Below are positions 44,255 to 55,220 of a stretch of DNA of 64,000 nt, piece after piece. Within the stretch, counting starts at the first letter, position 1; every line of letters starts with the position of its first letter. Source of the DNA: Aphelenchoides besseyi (lineage: Eukaryota > Nematoda > Chromadorea > Rhabditida > Aphelenchoididae); assembly GCA_024699855.1 (NCBI GenBank), contig JAMPIQ010000003.1, positions 1,798,001-1,862,000 of the forward strand, given 5' to 3'. A program made the position numbers and the translations under genes. The notes below the pieces were generated by a model. That model saw nothing but the letters and a program-made list of their open reading frames with translations. It was not told where the DNA came from and made no database searches.

Positions 44255-44554
44255 TCTAATAGCTCTCAGAACAACATGAGTTCGAAAAACGTATCTCAAA
44301 ACCTATGGGTTTCATCTGTGGCGCTTAGAAGTACGCGAATAAGCTAATTCCCTGAGAATTAATCTATAGCCAAAATCTCGTTGTTCTTATTGAAAAATCA
44401 CTTTAGTAATTTTAATCTTGTTTAACTACAAATTGGACTTTATGAATTCAAGTTTATTAGTTTAATTGTGGAGAAATTACTCGACGTTGATACAAGTAAA
44501 TAAGATATTAGCTTCATTTTCGTGCATATGACTCTTTAATGCGATTTCTGCATG

Positions 44555-45076
44555 TTCAAAAAACGAATTGAGTCGACGATATTTGTACATCGAAAGTGAT
44601 TAATTGTATTGAAATCACAAGTCCAATGGCCTTGAAGAATATCACGTGAATGTTGATGCCAAGTAATTTGCAAGCACGGTTATCGTTCCGATTGTGCACG
44701 AAACTAGTCAAATGGATGCGCATATCAGTTTTTCCTTTGTCAATGTACGGAACAACTTTCACTGGAGGACATACGACAAACTCTTTAGGAGTAGTTTAGA
44801 GGGTACACGATGAACGGAGCCAGAGAATTAACAAGACTAATAAAAAAATCGCGATCAATGCGGTAGACGGAATATAAATCCGCTCACCTTCATGCAATAC
44901 GTACCATCGCTCCATCGTGCGCCAAGCATCCGATCCAGCAATTGGAACGCGCAATTCGCACGTTTAGTTTTCGCAGATGTGCGCAAAATTTTCAATTGCC
45001 AATTCAAATGTTCTCGAATTGTTACCGTATGTTTGCGAAAAGCAAACTTTTCGGTGTTCTCAGCGAATTTACTCAC
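44555..45076 (-). pseudogene. Fragment of a C/E-family ectodomain gene
   Basis: On the minus strand, 45076-44888 reads EHLNWQLKILRTSAKTKR, then ANCAFQLLDRMLGARWSDG, which follows the same W.LK...K...C...LG..W pattern as the exon CGWKLKSNNKRERG... of the gene at 45730. A further piece (KVVPYIDKGKTDMRIHL, 44760-44560) lies downstream. No signal peptide or anchor signal is found, and the unit sits beside a ribonucleotide-reductase fragment. I infer a partial third family copy. The pieces could also be exons of a single odd gene. Confidence 0.4.
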
Positions 45077-45513
45077 TTGGAAATCTCTGTTGGAAGCACG
45101 AGCGTAGAGATTGCTAGTGAATGGTTCGAAGGCCTTGTTGTTGCCGAGGATTTGAGCAGTTGAAGCGGTTGACATTGGAAAAATGAATAAGCCGTTGCGA
45201 TGTTCGTGCTTCTTGATCTTCTCTTTCAGTTCTTCATAATTTCACAGATTTAAAAGCCGATCGTTCCACATGTCGTATTGAAGGACTCTTTTTGAAGCTA
45301 GCCATCCCCCGTACGTTTCGTAAGGTCCACCTTTTTGACCAATTCATACGAAGCTTCCAATGAATTGCAGTAGATGGTCTCGAAGATTTGCTTGTCCAAT
45401 TGATGAGCTTCGAAACTAGTGAACAGATAGCGCATCAGGATGAACGCATTGGTCAAATCTTGAACTTCAGTATCAATTGGTCGATGACGACAATGTTGAT
45501 TACAGGATTCCAA
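45077..45513 (-). pseudogene. Ribonucleotide reductase large subunit fragment
   Basis: The minus strand encodes a segment that lines up with the middle of RNR R1: [39 protein letters not shown], then, one frame over, [23 protein letters not shown], a stop, and MSTASTAQILGNNKAFEPF, TSNLYARASNRDFQ. In the real enzyme these steps are QLADAFILMRYPFES, ETYEGSPVSKGILQYDMW and MPTASTAQILGNNE. The fragment keeps the exon end and a GTGAGT donor (45076), so it came from genomic DNA rather than from mRNA. A frameshift and a stop make it dead. No other R1 exons are present in this window. Confidence 0.82.
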
Positions 45514-45729
45514 ACTTTTATCTTAAGCAAATTTGTAAGATTTTCAATAAAAAAACTTAGTAGTAGCTACAAGTTTTTGCTGATTGAAAAGTTTTATTGT
45601 TCAAACAACAGTCAACGAACTGAATGGTTTCAGTTACTTACGAATTCGAAGACAAGACGATTGTTGGAGAATTAACGACGAAAGTTTTTATTTTGACATC
45701 ACAGAGCGCAACAACACAAAAATGACCGT

Positions 45730-46594
45730 TCAATCGAGGACAAAGTACACGATACAAAGCAAACCAACCAAACTCATCGACTTGACACTCGCCGAACCTA
45801 AACGAACTGTCTAACTGCTAAGAATCCCATTTCTTACCAGCAGCCTTTGGAGTAGTTGTCTCCTCAATGACAGTAATAGCAATCTCTTTGTACTCTTTGA
45901 TCATGCTCTGTTTTTTTTCCGTGGATTTACAAACGGTTGTGATTGCTTAACTTTTTCATAACTTACGACAACATACAAATAATTATGTTTGGGCTTTTTA
46001 AGCACAATTTTCGTAGCAAACCAGCCATTTCCCAAGTCTTTTCGAACTACGTTGTTGCACATGTTTATACCACGTTCACGCTTATTGTTGCTCTTTAACT
46101 TCCATCCGCATTGGAAACTTTAAGCTCGAATTTGCTAATTACACCTCCATGGTAAGACGGTTCAATAGCTATAAAAGAATGTAGCCTTCGTGATTGCAAA
46201 AGGCGAGATACTAGGAAGTCCCAATTCATCGCCATTTGTCAATTTTTCGTCCACAACCTTCACACTGCAATTGTTGCCAATAAAGTGCTTGCGTCTGAAT
46301 AAAAAGAATGAATTAACGACTTTGTTCACCACTTACTCTGTATCATCTCGTCGACTGGGACGATATTCTATGAACAGAATCTTGCTGCTATGCCATTGAA
46401 CGTTCAACTCGACGTCGGATGAATACTGTAAAATCATGCTGAAGAGTTAAAGTAAATTTGATAGTAACTTACAATCCGGCTGGTTGAGGGCCACCAATAT
46501 CACGAATACATGAATCTTCATTGATTGCGAGAGCACAAGCGATCATTTGAAGAACAAGCAACGTTAAAAGCAAAAGATGAACCATTTTGTCCAT
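45730..46594 (-). CDS. Secreted, probably GPI-anchored protein (family C/E, member C)
   Basis: The start MDKMVHLLLLTLLVLQMIAC is a signal peptide; a pyrimidine-rich AG just upstream could be a trans-splice acceptor. Exons then give NEDSCIRDIGGPQPAGF, MILQYSSDVELNVQWHSSK, ILFIEYRPSRRDD, GNNCSVKVVDEKLTNGD, then after a poorly resolved join near 46100-46190, CGWKLKSNNKRERGIN, MCNNVVRKDLGNGWF and ATKIVLKKPKHNYLYVV. The last exons read SMIKEYKEIAITVIEE, TTTPKAAG and SASVKSMSLVGLLCIVYFV with stop after LD. That short hydrophobic end without a tail suggests a GPI signal. The shared pattern with 29024-29851 (Cys spacing, VELNVQW / AELTVEW, W.WKL, C-terminal hydrophobic end) supports paralogy. The domain is unassigned. 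Confidence 0.6.
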
Positions 46595-47336
46595 CGACTG
46601 GGAAAGCAGAACAATCGTCGACAATTCAAAAACCAAGAAACAAACTAAATGAGCAATCTTTTCATTTTGATCCAACGTCAATTTGCATATTTCAGCTTCA
46701 ATGCAAATTAAATCATAATGTTCTAGAGATGTCTTCTTTCAACAACCTATAAAATGATTGCAATTGCATACATTCTTCTAGCAGTCAGCCTCTGCCCACT
46801 CAGTTCTTAAGAGTATTTTGATTGAAGATAATAAGATCAAACTTTTATACTCGAATGACCGTAACTTAGTATTACCAGCAATGAATATCAGAGTCGCTCT
46901 GCTATTTCGATTCAGTAAAAGTACCACAAATTATTCTAATCACAATCTGATGTTCAACTTCACGGTTTCAATAAAAAAGTTTATTTAACACAAAGTCGAT
47001 TACAAAAAAAAGTTTCGATTATATGCCAAATCACAACAATCGCCGCCAACGCACAGCCAAAATCTTCGTTGTTCCAATGGTGCACAAACTCGAGAATCCA
47101 CTCCGGTTCTCTTACCTTTGTTTATTTATAAATTGAACTTCTTTTTATGAATCCAAGTTTTTTCTTAGCATTGAGCTAACACAAAATAACATGCACATAT
47201 GGAAAATGAACGGAAAGCAGAAATATCATTGAGTTGAGGATTATGAACAAAAGAAAATGAACCTCGTAGTTTAATATTTGACTTTTGTGGCGTAGAGATC
47301 GAAATGAAATGCAAGTGATATAATCGAAATGACTAT
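46595..47336. other. Intergenic region
   Basis: No gene is supported. It contains the promoter side of member C and the 3' flank of pcf-11. Confidence 0.4.
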
Positions 47337-50300
47337 TCAAGACTCAATTGAAAGGCTTTCTGTTCCAACGGTTTCATCAAAAGTTGCATCCGCTTGACAG
47401 GTTCGATGATATGGCTAAACAGTTCGAATAAAGATAAGCTCTAATCCGCAAACCGACCTTTCCATTCATAATCACCGAGTTCTCCAAACGCCATTCATCG
47501 GCATCCGCGTCGAAATATTCTCGGAAGTCTTCGCGACAAACTTCACAGATTCGAAGATCTGTTTCACTCGACATCGCGTCCTCACCTTGAACCTTCGTCT
47601 CTTCGTCCAATGAGATCTCGGTAGTTGGTTCTTTGGTTGCTGTTTGATTGACCACATCGACATAAGAAAAGTCGACCCATTCCTTTAACTCAAAAGTAAG
47701 AAACTGGAATGACTACGAACTCACATCTTCGCTTAAATAGGGTCCACGTTCTTGGACCGGTTGATTGCCGATTTCTCGTTGAACGTGCTCATCGACATGT
47801 CGTTTGTATTGAACAGAATCACGATCAAAGATTTGAACCCCACAATCCGGACAAACAGATCGCGGTTCTAACAGAGAGCGAATGACCGATTCGTACCAGC
47901 TAAAACAAACTAACTGATAACAACAGAAGAGTACTCACATGTGCAAATCGGAAGGATTGAATGAAGAAAGCGCAGAACCGGGTGCTTCTCGATCGGCTCC
48001 ACCCAAAATCGCTGCACTCGCAATGATCGGTGGAGTTACTTCTCGATTGATGGGTTTCCTTCCTGTCACTTGAGATGAACGTAACGCGGCACCCAAATTG
48101 TCCAGAACTCCCGTACGTTGCAATTTGGCCAACAAATCTCCAAGTTTGTCTAAACCCGAAAATAAGAAGAATGCACAAACTGATAACTAACCTTTCTCTT
48201 CTTCCACTCGTTTTGGCGGTGCGATTGGTGGGTTGACGTTCATTCGTGCTGCTTGAAGATGACGGGCCAATTCATAACAAGGATCTTGTTCGATTTTGAC
48301 TTCTGGCGGCGGTCCACCCAAACGAATTTCGTGGCGTTTACCGTTGATTGTAGCAACAATTGGTGGTCCCGATCCAAACGCTCCACGAAACGGAAAATCT
48401 CCCATGTAAAGTTCGCGAGACGGAGCGCCAAAACGAATGTAATGCATTTGACCATCGATTTCGATGGGTTTAGTTTCGTTGAAAGCCAACCGATGAGCAA
48501 CACCGTCGACGATCACATCTCTCGGATGACCGCTGAAGAAGACTCGATGTGGAACTCCGTTTCGTTCAATGACCGCAATATCGTTGATGAACAGAACCTA
48601 AAAAAGAAGTTTAACAAGATCTCTCAATAGTTCGCTTACCTCGTATGCTTTTCCGTCGACAAAAATACGATTGTTGCCCATGGCATTTGGGAGTCGAGGC
48701 GCATCGTTTCGAATCTGTGGAAGTGGAGTGCCGTAACGTGGAATTGGAAACGTAGACGGCGGATTGATCACCGGTGGTTGAAAGGGCGGATAAGCCGGGG
48801 GAAGTGCTGGCTGTTGGATAGCTGGTTGAGGAGGAACATCAAAAGCGTGAGATCCAAGAGCAGCAGTCGGATGAATAACCGGACCAGGAGAGTTTCGATG
48901 TGGAACTAAAAGACCAATTGAATTCAGAAGAATAGCCGTTAACTTACTTGGTCGATTTGCAGTCCACGATACTCCGTCTGTGGAACATTGAGAATCAGTT
49001 CGACGACGTTTTTCGGCTGGAGCGGGAGCTCGACGTGGAATTTTTCTTTTGGTTTTCGAATTGTCAATTGTCAACAAAGGTGTCAGTTTAGGAGCATTAG
49101 GCGTTTCAACGGTCCCATTCAACAAACGTCCAAGATCCGCTGCTGTAGTCCCGGCTTGAGCTCTTGATGGAGCCGATGGTTTCTTGGTTTTCTTCGGAAT
49201 TTTGAAAGTTTTCACCAAACTTTTCGATGGGCCGTTGATCGGTAGTTTTCCGTTTTTCACTTCTTTTAGTTTCGTTTTTGGAGCTTCGACTTTAGGTTCA
49301 CTTGTGTCCATCGGTTCATCTCGGACTCCTGTCGGCTTACGAGGATCAGTTGCACGACGAGGATCAACAACTGGCGGCCTGAATTCTGTTTTCTTGACTG
49401 CTGGAGCTGCAGGAGTAGTTTTCTGAAAGATAAAAATAAAAAGGAACGAAAAAGCAAACAAACTTTTTGATTTGGAGGTGAAATCTTCTGGAGCGCTGCA
49501 CTGATTGTGATTGGAGGTTTCGGAGTTTGAACGGTGGGTTGCGAATCGGAATCCGTTGACTCAGAAGATGAATTGGCTTTTGGTTTGAAGTTCGGATTCA
49601 CGTAGATCTTTCCGCTATTCGCCAAAACTCCATTGGTTGTTGATGGCAACTTCGACGAAGTGGTTTCTTTTGTTTGGGGAGATGGATCAACTGCTGAAGC
49701 CGCTGGACGAGTTGAAGCAGTTGATGTCGTGATTGTGGTTGAAGTCGAAGTATTCGAAGTGGTCACACCGTTCGTTTGTGGAGTTGAAGTGATTGGTGGG
49801 ACGGTGCGAGAGAAGGAAATTGGCCATTTGACATCAATCTGATGAATCTCCAAGTCCAAAGAGTACAACTGGCCGCGTGGAAAAATATCCGTCCACGTGC
49901 TTCGCAGTTTGAACAGCAAAGCACGAGTCTTCTCGTCGCTCTGCAAATTAATAATAAAGGAAATGAAGTTTATTCGGAGAGAAAATGAACAAGAAGGATA
50001 AGAGAGCAATTCAATCAGCTTTTCAGTTCTCAATCAAAGAACATGAACTGGTTCCTCAGCATCGGTTTCTTCTAATCAACTCGATTGCTTATTGATTCTA
50101 TTCAATCAGACACCTCATTTCGTTTCTTATTTTGATTTCCGAGTATACACTCAATTGGACTCTCAATTCTTCTGCCCGACTTCAAACGAATCTTCGGGCC
50201 TTCTCACACTTTCGGTTTTTGTTTCTTAACTCAAGCTCATCAAAGTGAAGAACTGCGAATGAAAATGGAGTTATCAAAGATTTTCATTTCTCTTTTAAAA

Positions 50301-50696
50301 ATACTCGTGTTTACCCGTTGAAATACATAGACGAAAATCTCCACCAAACACTCGGCAAAGTGCTCGACGTAATCGCCGGTCTCGCGCAAATTCTTCACAA
50401 TCGAATCGATCAGGTACAAGCGTGCGAGCTGCTGATTATTCGAAACCTAAAAACAAAAATTAGAATGAAAATTCAAATGGGAAACGAACCTCAAGAATCG
50501 ACTGTTTGATCACGTTGACGATTCCTTCTGAGTGCTTGGCGTAGTCTTCGGCTAACATTGTCAGAATGTTGATCTTCTGTTTGTTGTTGGAATCCAAAGT
50601 CGAAAGCGTTTTCCTGCAAATTCGAAACGTAAAACGAAGAGAAAACAGCGAAACTCACTGGTAGTCGCGACATGCCTTTTCGAGGGCTGTAGTCAT
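47337..50696 (-). CDS. pcf-11: Pcf11-type pre-mRNA cleavage factor subunit
   Basis: Pcf11 joins the RNA polymerase II CTD to 3'-end cleavage and termination. The N-terminal exons encode the CTD-interacting domain: MTTALEKACRDYQ, TLSTLDSNNKQKINILTMLA, EDYAKHSEGIVNVI, QQLARLYLIDSIVKNLRET and GDYVEHFAECLVEIF. After a longer intron (about 49941-50314) comes DEKTRALLFKLRSTWTDIFP and LYSLDLEIHQIDVKWPIS, as in orthologues. A Ser/Thr/Pro-rich linker follows. Four or five FxFR/HxxR-like repeats (HRVFFSGHPRDVIVDG, HYIRFGAPSRELYMGD, HEIRLGGPPPEVKI) come next. The C-terminus has two zinc-binding motifs (VCPDCGVQIFDRDSVQYKRH and CEVCREDFREYF ... YHRTC). The last intron is near 47395-47437. The ATG directly follows TTTCAG, a likely trans-splice site. 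Confidence 0.92.
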
Positions 50697-51137
50697 CTGA
50701 AACGACAAAATGAAGGACCTTGTATACAAAAATCAATCGATAGATCGAAGCGGAGTCCATTAACAAACCGCGTGAATGTGCAGAGGAAACAAACACGAGG
50801 AGCGAAAACCGACCGCCGCGTCTCCAACCGAAAAAATTTCCCGAAAGCACCACGACGCCGCTGCGGAGAAACCAAGTGTGCGTCCTTTTCGCTTTTGCGT
50901 GCGTCTTTACCTAGCATTGAAATCCGTGGACTGTGATAAGAGGCGGGTAATGAATTCCAGTCACGGAAAACCCCAACAATAAAACGATCGTTCATTTGCA
51001 TTCGATCAAAACGAGTTCTCTAGTTTTGGAATTGCGTCCATTGGCCTTTTAAGATGTTTACTGTAGACTATGAAGATCAGAAGCACACTCAAATGTTTAT
51101 TTTGGTTTATACAATCAATTACAAGGAAAGCAATAGT
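50697..51137. other. Region upstream of pcf-11
   Basis: Several overlapping short frames but nothing coherent. The first 300 bp are GC-richer and include the pcf-11 promoter. A TTTATT near 51095 may belong to the inverted-repeat segment. Confidence 0.4.
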
Positions 51138-51446
51138 AGCATATATATGCTCAAACCAGCTCAATCGCTCACACCCTCAAATCCCACCAACAAAATTATA
51201 CATATTTTGCGATTAAGAAGATAAAATGCCTCAAATCATGTGCATTATCTTCACTTCCACCACAAAAATTCTCTCATTCCAACTTGAGATTCTGGCTCAA
51301 CCCAATCACCGTCGTCCCTCTTATTCCCATGGCCAAAATTTAGTTTACAATAAAATGGTTTAAACTGATGTATTTGAGTTATGAACCTGTAATAATCCAG
51401 CTACTATTGTAAATGTTTATTTTTGGTCAGTTTTGATGCTGATGCA
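51138..51446. repeat. Left arm of perfect 309-bp inverted repeat
   Basis: Every base matches the reverse complement of 53256-53564 by eye, from AGCATATATATGC to GATGCTGATGCA. The arms are about 1.8 kb apart. The right arm contains the last six codons and 3' UTR of the membrane gene at 52755, so this arm is an inverted copy of that gene end, including its poly(A) signal. Confidence 0.95.
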
Positions 51447-51789
51447 CTGTATTGACTAATTTTGTCATTGTTTCTGTCCCGTTCCGACTGTGGCATTCTT
51501 CACAGTCGGCGTGGATACGTTCTTCTCGACTTTTTCTCTTGTTGTTACTCTGTAATTCTCTCCCATCGTACTATTTTTGTTTGCTGTGTATTGTACTTAA
51601 TAAACCCGTCTCCTCCGATCCTCGGACAGAACGGTTTGCTTTCGCATAAATTCTGGCGGGAAGCGTTTCTTTTGAAATGTTTTTCGATTTTTGATTTGAC
51701 AATCAGAGATTGTTTTCGTGATTTGGATTATTCCTTTGACTGTTCTTTTGTTGATTTGCTCATTTTCAGATTGTGATTGAGCGATCAAA

Positions 51790-52603
51790 ATGGCGGCTGC
51801 AATTCGAGAATAGTGGGTTGTTTACAGATTTTATCTTATTCAACCACATTTGTTTCAGCGACTACTTGTTCAAAATTCTGTTGATCGGCGATTCGCGTAT
51901 TGGAAAATCAGCGTTGATGTGGCGTTATTCCGATTGAGTCTTTACTGAACCCTACATTCCAACCGTCGGCCTTAAATTTGTAAGTTTATTTCATGATTTC
52001 ATCAGAATAATTTCAATTCTTTTCAGAAAGTCCGAACAATAGAGATCGAAGGTAGACGCGTCAGATTGCAAATTTGGGATGCTGCCGATCAGGAAATATT
52101 GCGCGATTTGAATTCAGATTACTACCGCGACGCTCATGGAATCATCGCTGTCTACGACATTACCAATGAAGTAAGATTTCCGAACTTATACTGCTACTTT
52201 CTCATCATTTTCAGTACTCCTTCAACAATGTGACGCAGTGTTTGCAAGAAATTAGTTTTGACGAATCCCAGGGCATCAGCAAGCTTTTGGTGGGCAACAA
52301 GTTGGATCTCTCGAGCAAGGCGCTGTCAACTACAACACTGCCAAGGTAAGTTGAAGTTTCGAATGAGATTCTTTATTACCTTTATTTACTTTTAGTCATT
52401 CGCCGACGAGCTTTCAATTCCGTTCATTGAGACATCCGCTCGTGTTGATAATGAAAATGTTGGACATGTCGAACAGGTAAGCAACTTGAGTTTAAGATCT
52501 TACCTTATTCTTATTTTAGGTTTTCACCACAACGGCAGCCGAAATCAAAAGACGTGTAGATGCGCAACGAACTGTTGGTCAGCGATGGTCGGCTCTAACC
52601 AAC
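51790..52603 (+). pseudogene. Degenerate Rab1-like small GTPase
   Basis: The exons match Rab1: MAAAIREYDYLFKILLIGD, an intact P-loop (GDSRIGKS), EPYIPTVGLKF, KVRTIEIEGRRVRLQIWD, YYRDAHGIIAVYDITNE, YSFNNVTQCLQEI, KLLVGNKLDL, SFADELSIPFIETSAR and TAAEIKRR. Two defects break the frame: a TGA in the switch I region after RYSD (near 51937), and a one-base shift between SSKA and the VNYNTAK segment (near 52322). The G3 motif is WDAADQE rather than WDTAGQE. The exon end at 52603 has a donor (GTAAGT), but no prenylation Cys pair follows. Introns are retained, so it is a duplicated gene, not a retrocopy. Whether the last exon splices into the membrane gene is unknown. Confidence 0.8.
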
Positions 52604-52754
52604 GTAAGTTATTTTGAAGAATTATTCAAAAGCGGGGCGTTTGAGAGGCTTTTTGATTTTGTTTATTTTGAAATTGGGTAGATTTAAAAATGCCGTGCGA
52701 CTTTTCACTTGGATTAGTGATTAAAACATTTAGAAGCAACAACTACTAATTGCA

Positions 52755-53275
52755 ATGATTGTGGCTGCCATCATGCTAATTTGTTGTATTGCCCTTCTAC
52801 TTATAGTTCATTTTTATCTTGGACCTAAAGATGATGCTACTAGAGAAATTTGTGCTTTAATGACGCCAGCAATTGTGGTTTTTTTTTTATCTTTGCAGAA
52901 AGCGTCGTTCTTAAAAGCTCAATCAACAAAAATTCATTCTACTTTTAGCTTATTTTGCAATCAATTCCAATTGTTGTCGTTTGTTTGGGCATTCTTGTTG
53001 CAATCTTGCTTGTTCCGGGTCTCGATCAATCAGTTTATTCACATACACGCCGAGCTTTATACCTTGTTGTCGGATCTTTTGTCTTCTTGACTGTATGTCT
53101 TTTACTGTATATATCACTTGCTCTGTCGTCAACTTGTCTAATTTTGCGAAAATGAATGTCTCCAGGTCTAATTGTTTTATTTTCTGTTCCTCTGGTCTTC
53201 GTCTTCTTGTCCACTCTTGCTTTGATTCTCTCTGTCTTCTACACCATTCACCAAATGCATCAGCATCAAAACTGA
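52755..53275 (+). CDS. Multi-pass membrane protein, unassigned
   Basis: Hydrophobic segments are MIVAAIMLICCIALLLIVHF (TM1), a weaker MTPAIVVFFLSLQ (possible TM2), IPIVVVCLGILVAILLVPG (TM3), LYLVVGSFVFLTGLIVLF and VPLVFVFLSTLALILSVFY (TM4-5). The end is HQMHQHQN and then TGA; those last codons are in the right arm of the inverted repeat. An intron near 53099-53165 (GTATGT..CTCCAG) is good; the joins between 52860 and 52950 are not resolved. The gene sits directly behind the Rab1-like pseudogene, and its first exon has an AG acceptor at 52733, so it may be spliced onto Rab-derived exons. I do not recognise the family; four-span proteins are common in worms. Confidence 0.5.
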
Positions 53276-53564
53276 CCAAAAATAAACATTTACAATAGTA
53301 GCTGGATTATTACAGGTTCATAACTCAAATACATCAGTTTAAACCATTTTATTGTAAACTAAATTTTGGCCATGGGAATAAGAGGGACGACGGTGATTGG
53401 GTTGAGCCAGAATCTCAAGTTGGAATGAGAGAATTTTTGTGGTGGAAGTGAAGATAATGCACATGATTTGAGGCATTTTATCTTCTTAATCGCAAAATAT
53501 GTATAATTTTGTTGGTGGGATTTGAGGGTGTGAGCGATTGAGCTGGTTTGAGCATATATATGCT
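53256..53564. repeat. Right arm of perfect 309-bp inverted repeat
   Basis: Reverse complement of 51138-51446. It begins inside the coding end of the membrane gene (codons for MHQHQN), covers its 3' UTR with AATAAA and extends to AGCATATATATGCT-type sequence. The central 1.8 kb is not repeated. Confidence 0.95.
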
Positions 53565-53789
53565 GCTGCAATAAAAGCTATTGATTTCAAATTAACCATT
53601 TTCTTCTAATGAAAACCGACGGGATGCAAACGCGGCCTTCACAGTTGGAGGTGAGATCAGAAAAGCGGCGAATTGGTTTCTATCGGGCATTCAAATTAAA
53701 TCGGCGGTTAGACTCCAACGATTTCGGAATTTATTGTTCGTATAAAAGTGAGATTTTGTTGTTTGAAATTTATTTTCATCGACGGCAAG

Positions 53790-55220
53790 ATGCCAAAACA
53801 GGAAGAGTTTCTGACGTTTGGTTTGGCGGTGATGTGTGCTTTTGCCGTTGGATTTGCAACTATTGCGGGCATCAACGTGTTCAACGAAATACAACTAACA
53901 ACCGATGAGTTGAATGCTGAGATATTTGCGTTCAAGGTGAAGTTAAAGTGTTTGTAAACGTAACAACATTGTTCAGGAATCATCAACTGAACTGTGGGAC
54001 GCGTTGTTGAGTGCAAGTGCGTCATTGGACGCCAAAGCACTTCGTGAACGACGTCAATCGTATGTTTCTGCTGTTTCCAATGGTTACTCTGCCGCCGTTG
54101 AAACTCCACCACCGAAAACTCAACCGGAAGCTCCGATTTGCAGTGAGTGATAAGCGAATGAACGCGATTCATCTTTAGATTGTCAATTGGACAAAGAAAA
54201 CAAGTGTCCGCCGGGACCTCAAGGAGCGAAAGGTTCGTGTTATATAAAGCAACCATTTATAATCTTAGAGTAACTGTTAGGAGAGAAAGGTCAAAATGGT
54301 GAAGATGGAACTGACGGCATTCCTGTTTGTTGTTCATAGATAGAACTTTAACACGTAGGTGTTTTTAGGGTGTACCAGGTCTTGACGCCGATGATGTTGA
54401 GATCCAACGACAAGACTACGGAATTCAATGTTTCTATTGTCCTGCTGGAGGTAACAAATCTCTTCACTCTTCCTTAATTTCTCATTTTAGAACCGGGACC
54501 TCAAGGTTATTTGGTTGAACTTTTCTAATCGCGTAAAAGTTTTTTAGGGCCAGTAGGAGCAAGAGGAATGCAAGGTCGGAATGGACTTGCTGGTATGCCA
54601 GGCTTCAGCGGTTAGTTTAATTGATTTTGTCGATCAAAACACGCTTCAGGACGAGATGGTTTTCCCGGTGAAGTTGGTGCTCAGGTTTGATTAAATTTGG
54701 TTATTCATATTAATGTCTTCATTCTGAAGGGAGCTCAAGGCGAACGAGGACCTCAAGTCGGAAATCAACAAACTATTATGTATTCAAGTTTATTCTAGGG
54801 TGCAACTGGTAATAAAGGACGACCGGGACGAGATGCCAGTAAAAACAAATGTTGCTTTTTGTTTCCAATCTCAATTTTCAGGAGTTAAAGTCGGAATTCC
54901 GGGTCCGAAAGGTATGATTGGAGAGTTAGGTCCCGTTGGAGATGCCGGCAAAAATGGAAAAGATGCAGCGGTAATCTAATTGATCAATACAACGATTAAA
55001 CTTTGGAATTAGAACGGAGAAGACGGAGATCAAGGCGCTCAAGGCGATCGAGGAATTGAAGGAATGAGCGGCAAAGTCGGAACGATTGGTGAGAAAGGAG
55101 GTGAGTTTCAAACTGCTCATCTGTTCTACGCATCATATTTCAGATATTGGATCTCCCGGTGTGGATGCAGCCTACTGTCCTTGTCCCAAACGTAGTGGTA
55201 ATCATTATCCGACAGTCTAA
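53790..55220 (+). CDS. Cuticle collagen with many small exons
   Basis: The start MPKQEEFLTFGLAVMCAF is the usual N-terminal membrane/secretion segment. LRERRQSYVSAVSNGYSA carries the RxxR site cut by subtilisin-like proteases. Gly-X-Y blocks follow: CPPGPQGAK, GEKGQNGEDGTDGIP, GVPGLDADD, a CFYCPAG interruption with paired Cys, EPGPQ, GPVGARGMQGRNGLAG, RDGFPGEVGAQ, GERGPQ, RVKVGIPGPKGMIGELG, NGEDGDQGAQGDRGIEG and DIGSPGVDAAYCPCPK. The end is RSGNHYPTV. More than ten introns of 30-45 bp divide the Gly-X-Y region, some exons being under 40 bp. Nematode collagens mostly have a few introns, so this is unusual. The product is a structural cuticle protein assembled as trimers. Confidence 0.88.
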
